From: an uncultured Granulosicoccaceae bacterium
GTDB taxonomy: Bacteria; Pseudomonadota; Gammaproteobacteria; Granulosicoccales; Granulosicoccaceae
DNA: 40,281 bases
Reading direction: 5' to 3'
Assembly (NCBI GenBank): GCA_937923745.1
Contig: CALDUO010000167.1
Span: 1-40,281 of the forward strand
The notes under the pieces were generated by a model. That model searched no databases and was not told the origin of the DNA. It saw nothing but the letters and a program-made list of their open reading frames with translations. Each line of letters opens with the position of its first letter. Positions within the stretch are counted from its first letter, which is position 1. The translations under genes were made by a program, and so were the position numbers. This document shows, in pieces, positions 26,329 to 34,897 of the stretch.

Positions 26329-28116
26329 TCAGCGCTGGCGAGCTGCTTTGGCGAGCTGCTCTGGCGTATCGTAATCAGCAACAATACCTGCATCGTCAAC
26401 AGACACTTCACTGACTATGTCGTCATTGGCACGAAGTAAGTGTCGGGCGCCAACATCGCCTGATACATCAAGCAAAAGATCAAATAGCTCGGGCATCAAC
26501 AGCACGGGATTTCCACGTTGACCTTGGTACACAGGTATGAATGCGGCATACGCCGTGTCTGACATTGCAGCGATCAGTCTATTGTACGTGTTAGTGGAAA
26601 TGTTTGGCATGTCGGCCAGGCACACCAGCGCAGCGTGTGAGTGTTCTGACTCGTTGTCGGTGGTGTGGCTCAGTAGTGTGGAGATACCAGCTTTCAGGGA
26701 GCTGCCCATACCCGATTCGAAGTCTGCATTAACCACAAATTCAACAGGAGGTGAGTGGTTGGTGGGCTGCGTGTCGAGATAGTGTTCGCAGCGGATACGA
26801 AGCTCCTTAGCATCATGTCCCAGCACTATCATCAAGCGGCTGATGTTAGCCGCTACCATAGCATCCAGCGTGTGATAAATAAGTGGCTTGCCTCGATAGG
26901 GTGCCAGCAGTTTGTTGTCGGCGCCAAATCGTTTGGAACTACCGCCTGCCAACAGTATCGCTGTGACCGCACATGATGGATCGGTTGGTCTCCTGCCTGT
27001 CGTTAAACTTGCGCTCACTTTTTTTGCCCTCGGTTGGGGCCTGTCTATGATTTCGTCTATGAGACCTCCAATACTCAAACTACTGATCCAGTGATCAGTA
27101 ATGGGGAGGTTACACGATAGGCGATCCATAAAAAGATCAAGGCCGTTGTGTTTCGGGGACCGTGCGCAGCCTGGAATACCAATAACAATACTATGGCCAA
27201 CCTGTCCGAGCATAAGCAGATTGCCCGGGTCAACCGGAATACCACATCGACTTACCGTGCCGCCTGCCAGTGCGACTGCCTGTGGAATGACATCGTTTCG
27301 GTCGCTGATCGCAGACGCTCCGGATATTAATATCCAGTGACTTGGAACGGGAGAGTCTGGAGTTGTGTTGGTATGGTTTTGAGCGACAATCTCTTTGAGG
27401 TGAGCGGCTAGTTGATGTGTATCATGTGCGCATTGACTGGCCTGTTCAAGCTGTATGTTACGTAGATTTAAGCGTCTTTTTGTCACTTGCTCCGTCTTTC
27501 TTAATAGTGTTGTTGACGTATCGGACATGATTGTTTGAACCAGGTGTGCCTTGCCTTTTAGTGGCTGATGTACGCACAACTGAGGTGTCAAGGCTGGTTT
27601 GGTATTGTTATTGTGTTCAATTTGAGGGGGACCCACGACAATTGGCATTTGTCTCTCGCCTGCATCAATGGCTAGCCTTAATGTATTTTTCGAGACTGCA
27701 TAGGGAATTATTTTTATCGTAGCGACCATTTTCCCGGCTTCAACCCATTTGTTTTCCGATAGCGTGGAAATGGTGATTGACTCGGAGACGCTGTTACAAG
27801 CCAGTATTCTATCTCGGGGTATAGTGAATAATCCGCAAGTGTTAGCAAAGCAGTTAACTCGTCCGGTTGATGCACGGCCCAGTCGTATTCCCTCACCAAC
27901 AAGCGCCTCGGCTAATTGCCTTGCCGCCTCGTCTTCATGAATATCGTGTTCTTCGAGTTTGGCTACTGTCACCTCATTGATGTTTTGGCTGAGCAGGAAC
28001 TTCAGGTGTTCCTCGCTCAGTGTGGTGCCTTTTCTGATTTTTCCGCCAGGTGTTTTTAGAGAGTGGGCAAGAATGCCGTTGAGTGCGTCACATGAGCGGA
28101 ATTTTCCGAAAATCAT
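26329..28116 (-). CDS. Fusion: molybdopterin-binding domain + MocA-like cytidylyltransferase
   Basis: 595 residues from ATG 28116; the 33 residues of the longer frame lack family character. The N-terminal ~340 residues resemble the molybdopterin-binding (MoeA/MogA-type) proteins that begin MIFGKFRSCDALNGILAHS, with GGKIRKGTTL and, later, WILISGASAISDRNDVIP and a glycine-rich VAGGT-like stretch. The C-terminal ~220 residues are an NTP-transferase of the MocA/MobA type, with the nucleotide loop AILLAGGSSKRFGADNKLL and GSSLKAGI. It should convert molybdopterin cofactor to the cytosine dinucleotide form, or present it to XdhC, for xanthine-oxidase-family enzymes. Operon with xdhC-like downstream. 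Confidence 0.9.
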   Translation of the reverse strand: MIFGKFRSCDALNGILAHSLKTPGGKIRKGTTLSEEHLKFLLSQNINEVTVAKLEEHDIHEDEAARQLAEALVGEGIRLGRASTGRVNCFANTCGLFTIPRDRILACNSVSESITISTLSENKWVEAGKMVATIKIIPYAVSKNTLRLAIDAGERQMPIVVGPPQIEHNNNTKPALTPQLCVHQPLKGKAHLVQTIMSDTSTTLLRKTEQVTKRRLNLRNIQLEQASQCAHDTHQLAAHLKEIVAQNHTNTTPDSPVPSHWILISGASAISDRNDVIPQAVALAGGTVSRCGIPVDPGNLLMLGQVGHSIVIGIPGCARSPKHNGLDLFMDRLSCNLPITDHWISSLSIGGLIDEIIDRPQPRAKKVSASLTTGRRPTDPSCAVTAILLAGGSSKRFGADNKLLAPYRGKPLIYHTLDAMVAANISRLMIVLGHDAKELRIRCEHYLDTQPTNHSPPVEFVVNADFESGMGSSLKAGISTLLSHTTDNESEHSHAALVCLADMPNISTNTYNRLIAAMSDTAYAAFIPVYQGQRGNPVLLMPELFDLLLDVSGDVGARHLLRANDDIVSEVSVDDAGIVADYDTPEQLAKAARQR

Positions 28117-28461
28117 AGGTGCCTGTAACAGGTAGTGCGGACTGAGTGTAGGGGGCTGTCCCGACAATATACTCTTAACATCGGTGCGCGGCCAGAGATT
28201 TGGACTTAGTCGCAAGGCTACGGGACTGTTGCTCTGAGCGGCCTGACGAGAAAAGGCTGATACCCAAATCGGCGTATGAATCTATTGAGCATAGAGATAT
28301 GCAAAAATTGAAAGTTTTTTGTCATCGAAAGATGCTTAACGCGCATTTTTCGATGATCTCCATGGGGTGTGATGGGCATTATGATGTATCGATTCACGAT
28401 ACAGGGCTTACACGTGCGGTGATTGGGCTGTTTGAAACACGGTAGTAATAGATAACTGTAG

Positions 28462-28770
28462 TCACCAGGAAAGGTGTTCACAAGCGATGCCGTCATTGTC
28501 GCGATCGAGTCCATGCGGATCGCCCGGTCCGCTTTGGAGGTAAAAAATCTGTGCTTCACGTTGGTTGTTAAAGTCTTTACAATTTAGATCTCCCACGACT
28601 TCATATCCAAGTATTCTTTTCTTTACTGTACCGCCGCGACTTCTGGAGTGGCAATGATATGGGCGCGATCCGCTGTGGCATCCATTTTTGTCCACGCCAC
28701 CAGAATGGGCGTATACGGCCCCTCCGCTAACAGCATTTACAAGTATCACCACGATCAAAATTGGATTCAT
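28462..28770 (-). CDS. Exported excalibur-domain protein with YHYH-like motif
   Basis: 102 residues with an N-terminal signal sequence (ILIVVILVNAVSGGAVYA). It is followed by AHSGGVDKNGCHSGSRPYHCH, a Cys/His-rich motif found with excalibur proteins. The C-terminal excalibur calcium-binding domain contains DLNCKDFNNQREAQ and GDPHGLDRDNDGIACE (the DxDNDGxxCE core). Such domains bind calcium outside the cytoplasm; the two cysteines of the domain probably pair. It stands alone between the Moco fusion gene and the repeat array. Complete and apparently intact. Confidence 0.9.
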   Translation of the reverse strand: MNPILIVVILVNAVSGGAVYAHSGGVDKNGCHSGSRPYHCHSRSRGGTVKKRILGYEVVGDLNCKDFNNQREAQIFYLQSGPGDPHGLDRDNDGIACEHLSW

Positions 28771-28868
28771 GCTGCGTCCTTTGCGTATTCAACAGTAAGA
28801 CGGTTGATCAATGTGCCAGTGAGTATACGACATGATGTTGGTGATCACCGCGTAACGGCTTGATTCTA

Positions 28869-29152
28869 GACACCCATGAGTTGCGCGATTCTACGCGATT
28901 CTAGACACCCATGAGTTGTGGCTCGATTCCAGACACCCATGAGTTGTGGCTCGATTCCAGACACCCATGAGTGGCTCGATTCCAGACACCCATGAGTGGC
29001 TCGATTCCAGACACCCATAAGTCGGTTAGACTCCAGAGGCTAGATTCCGGCTTGATTCTAGACACCCATGAGTTGTGGCTCGATTCCAGATGGCTCGATT
29101 CCAGACACCCATAAGTCGGTTAGATTCCAGAGGCTAGATTCCTGACACCCAA
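28869..29152 (+). repeat. Left GACACCCAT array beside the transposase (array B)
   Basis: Eight exact GACACCCAT motifs at 28869, 28904, 28932, 28960, 28985, 29010, 29061 and 29104, a ninth with a last-base change at 29144, and a degraded one near 29171. Most are preceded by gattccA or gattctA. Spacing steps are 35, 28, 28, 25, 25, 51, 43 and 40. The 28- and 25-bp units differ by a 3-base contraction in gagttgtggctc versus gagtggctc, which retains GAG...CTC complementarity. A partial unit lacking the motif is at 29081-29100. The array ends ~140 bp before the transposase start. Confidence 0.95.
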
Positions 29153-29290
29153 AAATTACTACCTATTTTAAGACACCTAAATTTAGCAGTAGTGACTAAA
29201 AATTGGCTGTTGTATCATGAAATATTTGACAAGAGCTGATCAGTGAGAGATATTTAGGGTCAGAAACTCATCAGCTAAAAGGATTTGGCT

Positions 29291-30247
29291 ATGGCAACCG
29301 CACGAAGAAAACAAATCTGTCTGTCCGTTACTCCCTTCTATCATTGCGTTACGCGCTGCGTTCGGCGTGCTTACCTGTGTGGATATGACAAAAAAAACAA
29401 ACGCCACTTGAGCCATCGAAAACAATGGATTGAGGATCGGCTCATTCGGCTTACGGACGCATTTTGCATAGATGTCGCGGGTTTCGCGGTGATGTCAAAC
29501 CACTACCATGTCGTATTGAAGGTAGATCTAGAAAAAGCAAAGACGCTGTCTGACCATGCCGTAGTCGATAGATGGCTTACGCTGTATCGTGGAACACCGC
29601 TAATGAGGCGATATAGGGCAGGTGAAAAAATTGATAAATCTGAACTAGAGACGGTAAGAGCCACAGTTACCCTATATCGCGATCATTTGACAAATATAAG
29701 CCGATTCATGGGAAATTTAAATGAGTATATTGCGCGCCGCGCAAACCATGAGGATGGAGTTCCTGGCGTTTTCTGGGAGTCACGGTTCAAGTCTCAAGCA
29801 TTGCTGGATGATGAAGCGCTGCTCAGAACACTGTGTTACGTAGACCTTAATCCTGTGCGTGCCAAGATTGCCAATACACCGGAATTATCTAAGCACACGT
29901 CGGTGCATCGAAGGCTTAAAAAACGTAAAACCGGATTGATGCCGTTTCTGAAGGCTGGCGAGTCTGTAGCGACCTCTGACAAGGTTTGCTTGTCCTCAAT
30001 TCCGGTAACTTTTAAGCACTATCTGGAGATACTTGATTGGACTGGAAGGCTGGTTCGCGCGGGTAAGCGTGGCCTTATAGGTAAGGATATGCCGTCGATC
30101 ATAGAACGCCTTGGCTACACGCCCCAGACATGGTTGTTGAGCCAATCTCCTAACGTCAGATTTAGACAGAAAGCTTTGGGTAGCCGTGCAAGGATTCGTG
30201 AATATTGTGACGGTATCAAGCAACGATGGATTTGGCAAACTCATTGA
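29291..30247 (+). CDS. REP-associated-type (Y1, IS200-like) transposase
   Basis: 318 residues; ATG 29291 is preceded by AAGGA eight bases upstream. It is a single-strand HUH endonuclease: SNHYHVVLKV supplies the metal-binding His-x-His (71 and 73). A candidate catalytic tyrosine is in LNEYIARRAN (Tyr146). GVFWESRFKSQ and YVDLNPVRA (183-191) are the hallmarks of the RAYT branch of Y1 transposases. A C-terminal extension of about 110 residues is basic. The frame is intact. RAYTs are linked to families of short extragenic repeats; here the flanking GACACCCAT arrays in opposite orientation on the two sides are the likely substrate (inference). Confidence 0.92.
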   Translation: MATARRKQICLSVTPFYHCVTRCVRRAYLCGYDKKNKRHLSHRKQWIEDRLIRLTDAFCIDVAGFAVMSNHYHVVLKVDLEKAKTLSDHAVVDRWLTLYRGTPLMRRYRAGEKIDKSELETVRATVTLYRDHLTNISRFMGNLNEYIARRANHEDGVPGVFWESRFKSQALLDDEALLRTLCYVDLNPVRAKIANTPELSKHTSVHRRLKKRKTGLMPFLKAGESVATSDKVCLSSIPVTFKHYLEILDWTGRLVRAGKRGLIGKDMPSIIERLGYTPQTWLLSQSPNVRFRQKALGSRARIREYCDGIKQRWIWQTH

Positions 30248-30599
30248 GCATCAAATGGGTAAGAAATTAAAATTCATGTCATCCTTTTTGTTACAACTAT
30301 AAAATTCTGTTTGTCGCCTGACGTTCTGGTCGGAGGGTAGGTTTTGTTGACCTCTACACCTTCTTAATTATCGCGTACATAAGCAGCAGTTAGTGAAGTT
30401 GCTATCTGCTTTGATGTAGCACAGCATACGAAATATACTCGAATTCCGAGAGCCATCAATAGGCATTCGTAATCACAAAATATTTGTGACCTGTTGAGTT
30501 ACGAATCGCTTTGTCCAATTAATTCCAGAAAATCCAGATCAAGCACTCATACTCCGGGTGATCGTTCATCCGTGTCATATGTTGCTGTGAATCCACTTT
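30248..30599. other. AT-rich 3' flank of the transposase gene
   Basis: About 350 bp with no gene. It is AT-rich compared with the core genes and contains no GACACCCAT motif; the inverted motifs start at its right edge. It is presumably part of the transposase-associated element. Confidence 0.6.
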
Positions 30600-30730
30600 A
30601 TGGGTGTCTGGCATTGAGCTATTAAATAGATGATTGGATATCGGTGGGTGTCTAAAAATAAAAGACATCGATGAGTAGTTTATGGGTGTCTAAAATCGAA
30701 TATAATTGCTGGCAGTAAAGTTTGGGTGTC
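30600..30730 (-). repeat. Right, inverted GACACCCAT motifs (array C) reaching into cobQ
   Basis: Motif copies on the minus strand (plus-strand ATGGGTGTC) at 30600-30608 and 30682-30690 are exact; 30644-30652 and 30722-30730 differ in the base equivalent to the end of the motif. They are inverted relative to array B, so the transposase gene is bracketed by oppositely oriented arrays. The last copy contains the GTG at 30726 that may start cobQ. Confidence 0.9.
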
Positions 30731-32231
30731 TCGAATTTTGAAAAACACTACGCTGATGATTCAGGGTACGGCTTCTGATGCCGGGAAGAGTACGCTGGTG
30801 GCTGGTTTGGGGCGATTGTTGGCGCGGCGTGGGGTTCGTGTTGCACCATTTAAGCCGCAGAATATGGCACTGAATAGTGCGGTGACAGCCGACGGTGGGG
30901 AGATCGGGCGGGCGCAGGCGGTGCAGGCCATGGCTTGCGGTGTTAAACCTACTGTCCATATGAATCCTATTTTGCTCAAACCCCATTCCGATACGGGCGC
31001 GCAGGTGATTGTGCAGGGCAAGGCAATCACCAATATGCAGGCGCAGGCCTATCACGACTATAAAACCGTCGCAATGAATGCGGTGCTGGAATCCCATCAA
31101 ACTCTGATGCAGCAATACGCGTGTGTGTTGGTTGAGGGGGCGGGGAGTCCCGCAGAGATAAATTTACGCAAAGGTGATATCGCCAATATGGGTTTTGCCG
31201 AGGCGGTGGATTGTGATGTGCTGCTGGTCGCTGACATTGACAAGGGTGGGGTGTTTGCACAGCTGGTCGGCACACTTGCGCTGCTGAGCCCAAGCGAACA
31301 GCGACGGGTGAAAGGTTTTATTATCAATAGATTCCGTGGCGATATCTCGCTGCTTGAGTCTGGCCTCACATGGCTGGAAGACCGAACCGGTATCCCGGTG
31401 TTGGGTGTCATACCTTACCTGCAAAAATTCCATCTCGAAGCCGAAGACGGTATTGATCAACAACAGGAGGTCCGTGACGGAGCACTAAAAGTACGTGTGC
31501 CAGTGCTGCCGCGCATCAGTAATCACACTGACTTTGATCCACTACGCCTTCATCCGGGGGTTGATCTTCAGTTCGTTGGGCCAGGGCACCGCCTCGGGCC
31601 GTGCGATCTTATTGTGCTACCGGGCAGTAAATCAGTCAGAGCAGATCTTGAGCATCTGACTGAGCAAGGATGGGCAGGGGAGCTCACCAAACATCTGCGC
31701 TACGGTGGCAAAGTGCTGGGTATTTGCGGTGGTTTTCAAATGTTGGGGCAGGAAATTCATGATCCTGAAGGTATCGAGGGTACACCGGGTAGCAGTAAGG
31801 CTCTGGGGTTACTCGACTGCGCGACAACCCTGACACCCGAGAAAGCGCTCACCAATGTTTCCGGTGAGTTGCTGCCGGATGGTGCGGCGTGTTCAGGCTA
31901 TGAAATTCATGCCGGACGAACCGATGGTCCAGCTCTGAACCGGCCCTTCGCCAAACTAACGAATAACACAGAGCTCGCCCATGACGCCGTTACATTTGAC
32001 GGTGCAATGTCTGACGATAATCAGATCCGAGCGACTTACCTGCATGGCATCTTCGAATCAACACCTGCCATGTACAATATACTGAATTGGGCCGGGCTCA
32101 ATACACAACAGGACGTTTTCGACTACGATGCTTTTCGTGACGCTGAAATTGAACGGTTGGCCGACACACTGGAACAACACCTGAATCTTGATAAGGTGTT
32201 AGCACTTGCTGGCGTCCAAGCGTCGGTTTAA
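30726..32231 (+). CDS. cobQ: Cobyric acid synthase
   Basis: Amidates adenosylcobyrinic a,c-diamide at four side chains using glutamine and ATP, in cobalamin synthesis. The N-terminal synthetase domain shows the P-loop-like [12 protein letters not shown] and [13 protein letters not shown]. The glutamine amidotransferase domain has the nucleophile in [10 protein letters not shown] and the late histidine in YLHGIF. About 500 residues, as expected. No ATG is suitably placed: the possible starts are GTG 30726, inside the last GACACCCAT-type repeat, and TTG 30738 (giving [10 protein letters not shown], closer to relatives). Neither has a good ribosome site. No cobalamin riboswitch or other cob gene is visible nearby. 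Confidence 0.95.
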   Translation: MSRILKNTTLMIQGTASDAGKSTLVAGLGRLLARRGVRVAPFKPQNMALNSAVTADGGEIGRAQAVQAMACGVKPTVHMNPILLKPHSDTGAQVIVQGKAITNMQAQAYHDYKTVAMNAVLESHQTLMQQYACVLVEGAGSPAEINLRKGDIANMGFAEAVDCDVLLVADIDKGGVFAQLVGTLALLSPSEQRRVKGFIINRFRGDISLLESGLTWLEDRTGIPVLGVIPYLQKFHLEAEDGIDQQQEVRDGALKVRVPVLPRISNHTDFDPLRLHPGVDLQFVGPGHRLGPCDLIVLPGSKSVRADLEHLTEQGWAGELTKHLRYGGKVLGICGGFQMLGQEIHDPEGIEGTPGSSKALGLLDCATTLTPEKALTNVSGELLPDGAACSGYEIHAGRTDGPALNRPFAKLTNNTELAHDAVTFDGAMSDDNQIRATYLHGIFESTPAMYNILNWAGLNTQQDVFDYDAFRDAEIERLADTLEQHLNLDKVLALAGVQASV

Positions 32232-32340
32232 TCTTGCACCAGAACAATAATTATCGGCTTGGTAAATGACATCGTCATCTGCGTATCTTGTTGTGGCAAA
32301 GGTGCTAACGCTGAGATAGGCTGCACATAAAATCCGAAAA

Positions 32341-32363
32341 AGGCGTCAACTCTGGTGACGCCT
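32341..32363 (-). terminator. Hairpin with U-run on the minus strand, between cobQ and the oxygenase gene
   Basis: Perfect stem AGGCGTCA / TGACGCCT with a 7-base loop. On the minus strand it is followed by five T, the form of an intrinsic terminator. On the plus strand the A-run comes first and gtttt appears only 9 bases later. No minus-strand gene needs it, so it may instead act as a weak cobQ terminator or block antisense transcription. Confidence 0.5.
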
Positions 32364-32435
32364 GCAAACTGTTTTGCGCTACATTCGCATCGAGCGGAAA
32401 GTGGCGGTATTAATCAACGACAACGAGGGCAATCG

Positions 32436-33044
32436 ATGGACTTGGTTCAAGGGTACAAATTTTTCTCACCCGATGAGTGTCAAAAAATGCGTGCTTACTG
32501 TGACAAAAAAGAGCGTGATCTTGAAGCGCTGTTGAAAAAGAAAGCCTCAGAGCCTGTGCCAGAGGGTAAAGCGAGCATACCACTCACCCAAGGCCATCAT
32601 TATTTGTATAATTTTTTTGCAGACAACCGCAAATATCAACCAAGGCTCGTCAAATGTGTGTCTGAGCTATTGCCGCATCTCGAATTTCCAATCGCTATAC
32701 AGTCGTGGGTCAATGTCTATCGTAATGGCGAGGGGATAAAATGGCATACGCACGGTGGAAAAAACGGATACTCGTACTCTGCTAATATATTTTTAGGCGG
32801 TCATACCACGCCAGGTATCTATTATTCGGTCGACCCCGAAAATATTGTGAATGTTGAGAACGAGGAAGGTGCGATGCATGTGTTTCCGCACAGTCTGAAT
32901 CACATGGTGCCAGCTAGCGAAAATAAGTCAAAACGTTATACGGTGGGCATCACCATTCACGGGCATCAGGCGCTCGACAAAGCACTATTGCAGGGTGTTG
33001 CTATCAACAATGAATATCAGGAAACCATACTGCTCAACGGATAG
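32436..33044 (+). CDS. 2OG-Fe(II) oxygenase-like protein
   Basis: 202 residues from ATG 32436, with GAGGG eight bases upstream; the longer frame to 32355 includes an intergenic hairpin and is rejected. The double-stranded beta-helix motifs are SWVNVYRNGEGIKWHTHGG (His104 and His106 as the H-x-H metal pair), FPHSLNHMVPA (distal His156) and SKRYTVGITI, with Arg167 for 2-oxoglutarate. The H-x-H instead of H-x-D matches the putative 2OG-Fe(II) oxygenase group typified by PF13759. Substrate unknown. It is apparently a single gene. Confidence 0.8.
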   Translation: MDLVQGYKFFSPDECQKMRAYCDKKERDLEALLKKKASEPVPEGKASIPLTQGHHYLYNFFADNRKYQPRLVKCVSELLPHLEFPIAIQSWVNVYRNGEGIKWHTHGGKNGYSYSANIFLGGHTTPGIYYSVDPENIVNVENEEGAMHVFPHSLNHMVPASENKSKRYTVGITIHGHQALDKALLQGVAINNEYQETILLNG

Positions 33045-33084
33045 CCGGGCGTTCAAATGACAGGGTCGGGCAAGAGTCCGTCTT

Positions 33085-33128
33085 GTGTTGTATGCATAAG
33101 GCTCTTCGCAGTTATGCGGGTACAACAC
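33085..33128. other. Long stem-loop between convergent genes
   Basis: Outer arms GTGTTGTA (33085-33092) and TACAACAC (33121-33128) and inner arms GCATAA (33094-33099) and TTATGC (33112-33117) form a 14-pair stem with a small asymmetric internal loop and a 12-base apical loop. No T-tract follows. It sits between the 3' ends of the oxygenase and CRTAC1-like genes, so it may protect or end both messages. Confidence 0.6.
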
Positions 33129-33259
33129 TAATAGAGAGGAATAGTCTGGGCTCGCTCTTAATGGCTCTTAAATGGGTCTTCTTGGTGGCTCTTTATGGTT
33201 TGGCGGTATTGGTCTCGCAGCAGCGCCGCTCCGGTAGGCTGTTAACATGTTGTTTCTGA

Positions 33260-34897
33260 TCAGTGTTGTCGCGGATACCAATACAGCGCCTCATCCTGGC
33301 CTTTGGTGATTTGCACAAAGTTATTGGCAAACACCCGATAATCATGACTCCAGTCACCGTTGGGCCACTGCACACGGATTGACGCACGCTCAGCAACACC
33401 CAAACCGATATGGATAAATCCCAGCTGACCAGAGGCGTGACCACCGCCAATTTGTACGGTGCGCGATTGGTTAACGTTTCCGGTTTTTACCGACACTCGC
33501 GCGCCCACCGCATTCACATTGGTTTTGGGTATTTTAAGTTCCAGTGCCAGCCAATTACCCATAGCTCTGTGACCCCAATCGGTTCGGGCACCTTGGTTAC
33601 GAAATACGCTGGTGTTTGTGTGACGGTTAACCACAACCAAATCAAGCATACCATCGGCATTTAAATCAACCACTGCCCCGCCTCTACCTCGTGTGTCGAG
33701 CGCAATACCAGCCTCTTCACCGGTTTCTGTGAATGATCCGTCAAGACCACCCAACAATAAGTTGTCCGGGTCGTAGGCTGCAAAGTCAGGCATGGCCTCA
33801 ACGTTCCCCTTGGCTATAAACAAATCGAGCCGGGTGTCGTTATTTAAATCGGCGAATTGTGTATGCCAGCCGGTGGAAGGTTTCAAATCGGTTCCGGTGT
33901 AGGGCCGGTGTGCAGTCACCCCATTTTCATATGCCACATCGCGATAAGTTGGTCGGTCTTCATCTGCATCCGGGTCAAGTGTTTGTAGCATGGTGTCTCC
34001 CATAGAAGACAATGCATACTCCGGAAAACCATCTTGGTTTAGGTCAGCTTCGGCAATACCCATGCCCCATATGCGTAAGCGCTTCCACCCCTGAGAGCTT
34101 GAGAATTGTCGCGGAGGTCGGTTGGAATCTACCCGCCACAACTGCTCCTGACCACCACGATAATACTGACGGTCGTTAGTGACACGCAGTGCCGGTTGGC
34201 CAGATTTGTTCCAGTCGGTAAATAGCATTGACAGGGTGCAATGCGATGGCTCAAGCAGAAAGGGTTCATCGAAACGCAATGTATCTGTACCGGATGGCCT
34301 CAAAAATTCTCCTGCCGCACAGGTACCCCACGGTGTGCCCGGCGCTGAGCGATCAACATAGTTACCAATCGCCAGAGTAGGATAAGTGGCATCGGCCTCC
34401 CATGTGGCGGCGAAAGCTGTTGACCAATCTCTTCCGCCATCATAGCCGAGACCGTTGTTCGCAAGCTCGAAAGTGCAGTCAGGGCCGCCCTGTAAAAAAA
34501 GATTTTCACCGAGCCGAAGTACAACTACATCGGTATGATCATCGTTATTAAAGTTGACAGGGTATGCGCCAAGCACTTGCGTCAGGTGTTTCTGGCTTAA
34601 TGACAGTGCTTGTTGTTTAAATTTCAGTGGTCCCCCGGCGACAGATTGGTTAACGAACAATTGTGCCGGGTTTTTGCCACCTGCCAAGAATAGATCCGGG
34701 AATCGGTCGCCATTACAATCAAAGCTCGCCACACCACCACCGACAAAAAACTCCCACGGTCCGGTGTAGGCATGATTGACGCCAGCTTGTCGTGCCTCTT
34801 CGACCATGTGCGGCACGTCGAACGGTACGGGTTCTGCGGCTGCGATGTTTGAAAAAACCAGCAGCGACGTGAGGTTCAGCAGGAGGCGTAACTGCAT
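33260..34897 (-). CDS. Exported FG-GAP/VCBS-repeat protein with ASPIC/UnbV domain (CRTAC1-like)
   Basis: 545 residues with a signal peptide ending SNIAAAEP. It contains repeated FG-GAP/VCBS blades with calcium-binding loops: FDCNGDRFPDLFLAGG, DLNQDGFPEYALS, DLNNDTRLDLFIAKG and DLNADGMLDLVVVN. Together they suggest a beta-propeller. The C-terminal ASPIC/UnbV module covers VGARVSVKTG to about residue 525, including GGGHASGQ and WPNGDWS. The ATG shares one base with the stop of the upstream cytochrome gene, so production is coupled. CRTAC1-like proteins are periplasmic or surface-located and of poorly defined role. The pairing with a di-heme protein suggests a shared redox or surface function. 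Confidence 0.88.
   Translation of the reverse strand: MQLRLLLNLTSLLVFSNIAAAEPVPFDVPHMVEEARQAGVNHAYTGPWEFFVGGGVASFDCNGDRFPDLFLAGGKNPAQLFVNQSVAGGPLKFKQQALSLSQKHLTQVLGAYPVNFNNDDHTDVVVLRLGENLFLQGGPDCTFELANNGLGYDGGRDWSTAFAATWEADATYPTLAIGNYVDRSAPGTPWGTCAAGEFLRPSGTDTLRFDEPFLLEPSHCTLSMLFTDWNKSGQPALRVTNDRQYYRGGQEQLWRVDSNRPPRQFSSSQGWKRLRIWGMGIAEADLNQDGFPEYALSSMGDTMLQTLDPDADEDRPTYRDVAYENGVTAHRPYTGTDLKPSTGWHTQFADLNNDTRLDLFIAKGNVEAMPDFAAYDPDNLLLGGLDGSFTETGEEAGIALDTRGRGGAVVDLNADGMLDLVVVNRHTNTSVFRNQGARTDWGHRAMGNWLALELKIPKTNVNAVGARVSVKTGNVNQSRTVQIGGGHASGQLGFIHIGLGVAERASIRVQWPNGDWSHDYRVFANNFVQITKGQDEALYWYPRQH

Noticed and set aside
28869-29152. CRISPR array
   Set aside because: The repeated core is only ~9-16 bp, spacers are similar to each other and vary from about 16 to 42 bp, and no cas genes are present.
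30248-30725. Cobalamin riboswitch upstream of cobQ
   Set aside because: No B12-box-like conserved core seen; the region is the transposase flank with inverted repeat motifs.
32355-32435. 27-residue N-terminal extension of the 2OG oxygenase
   Set aside because: It would be encoded across the intergenic hairpin and lacks a ribosome site, whereas ATG 32436 has a good one.
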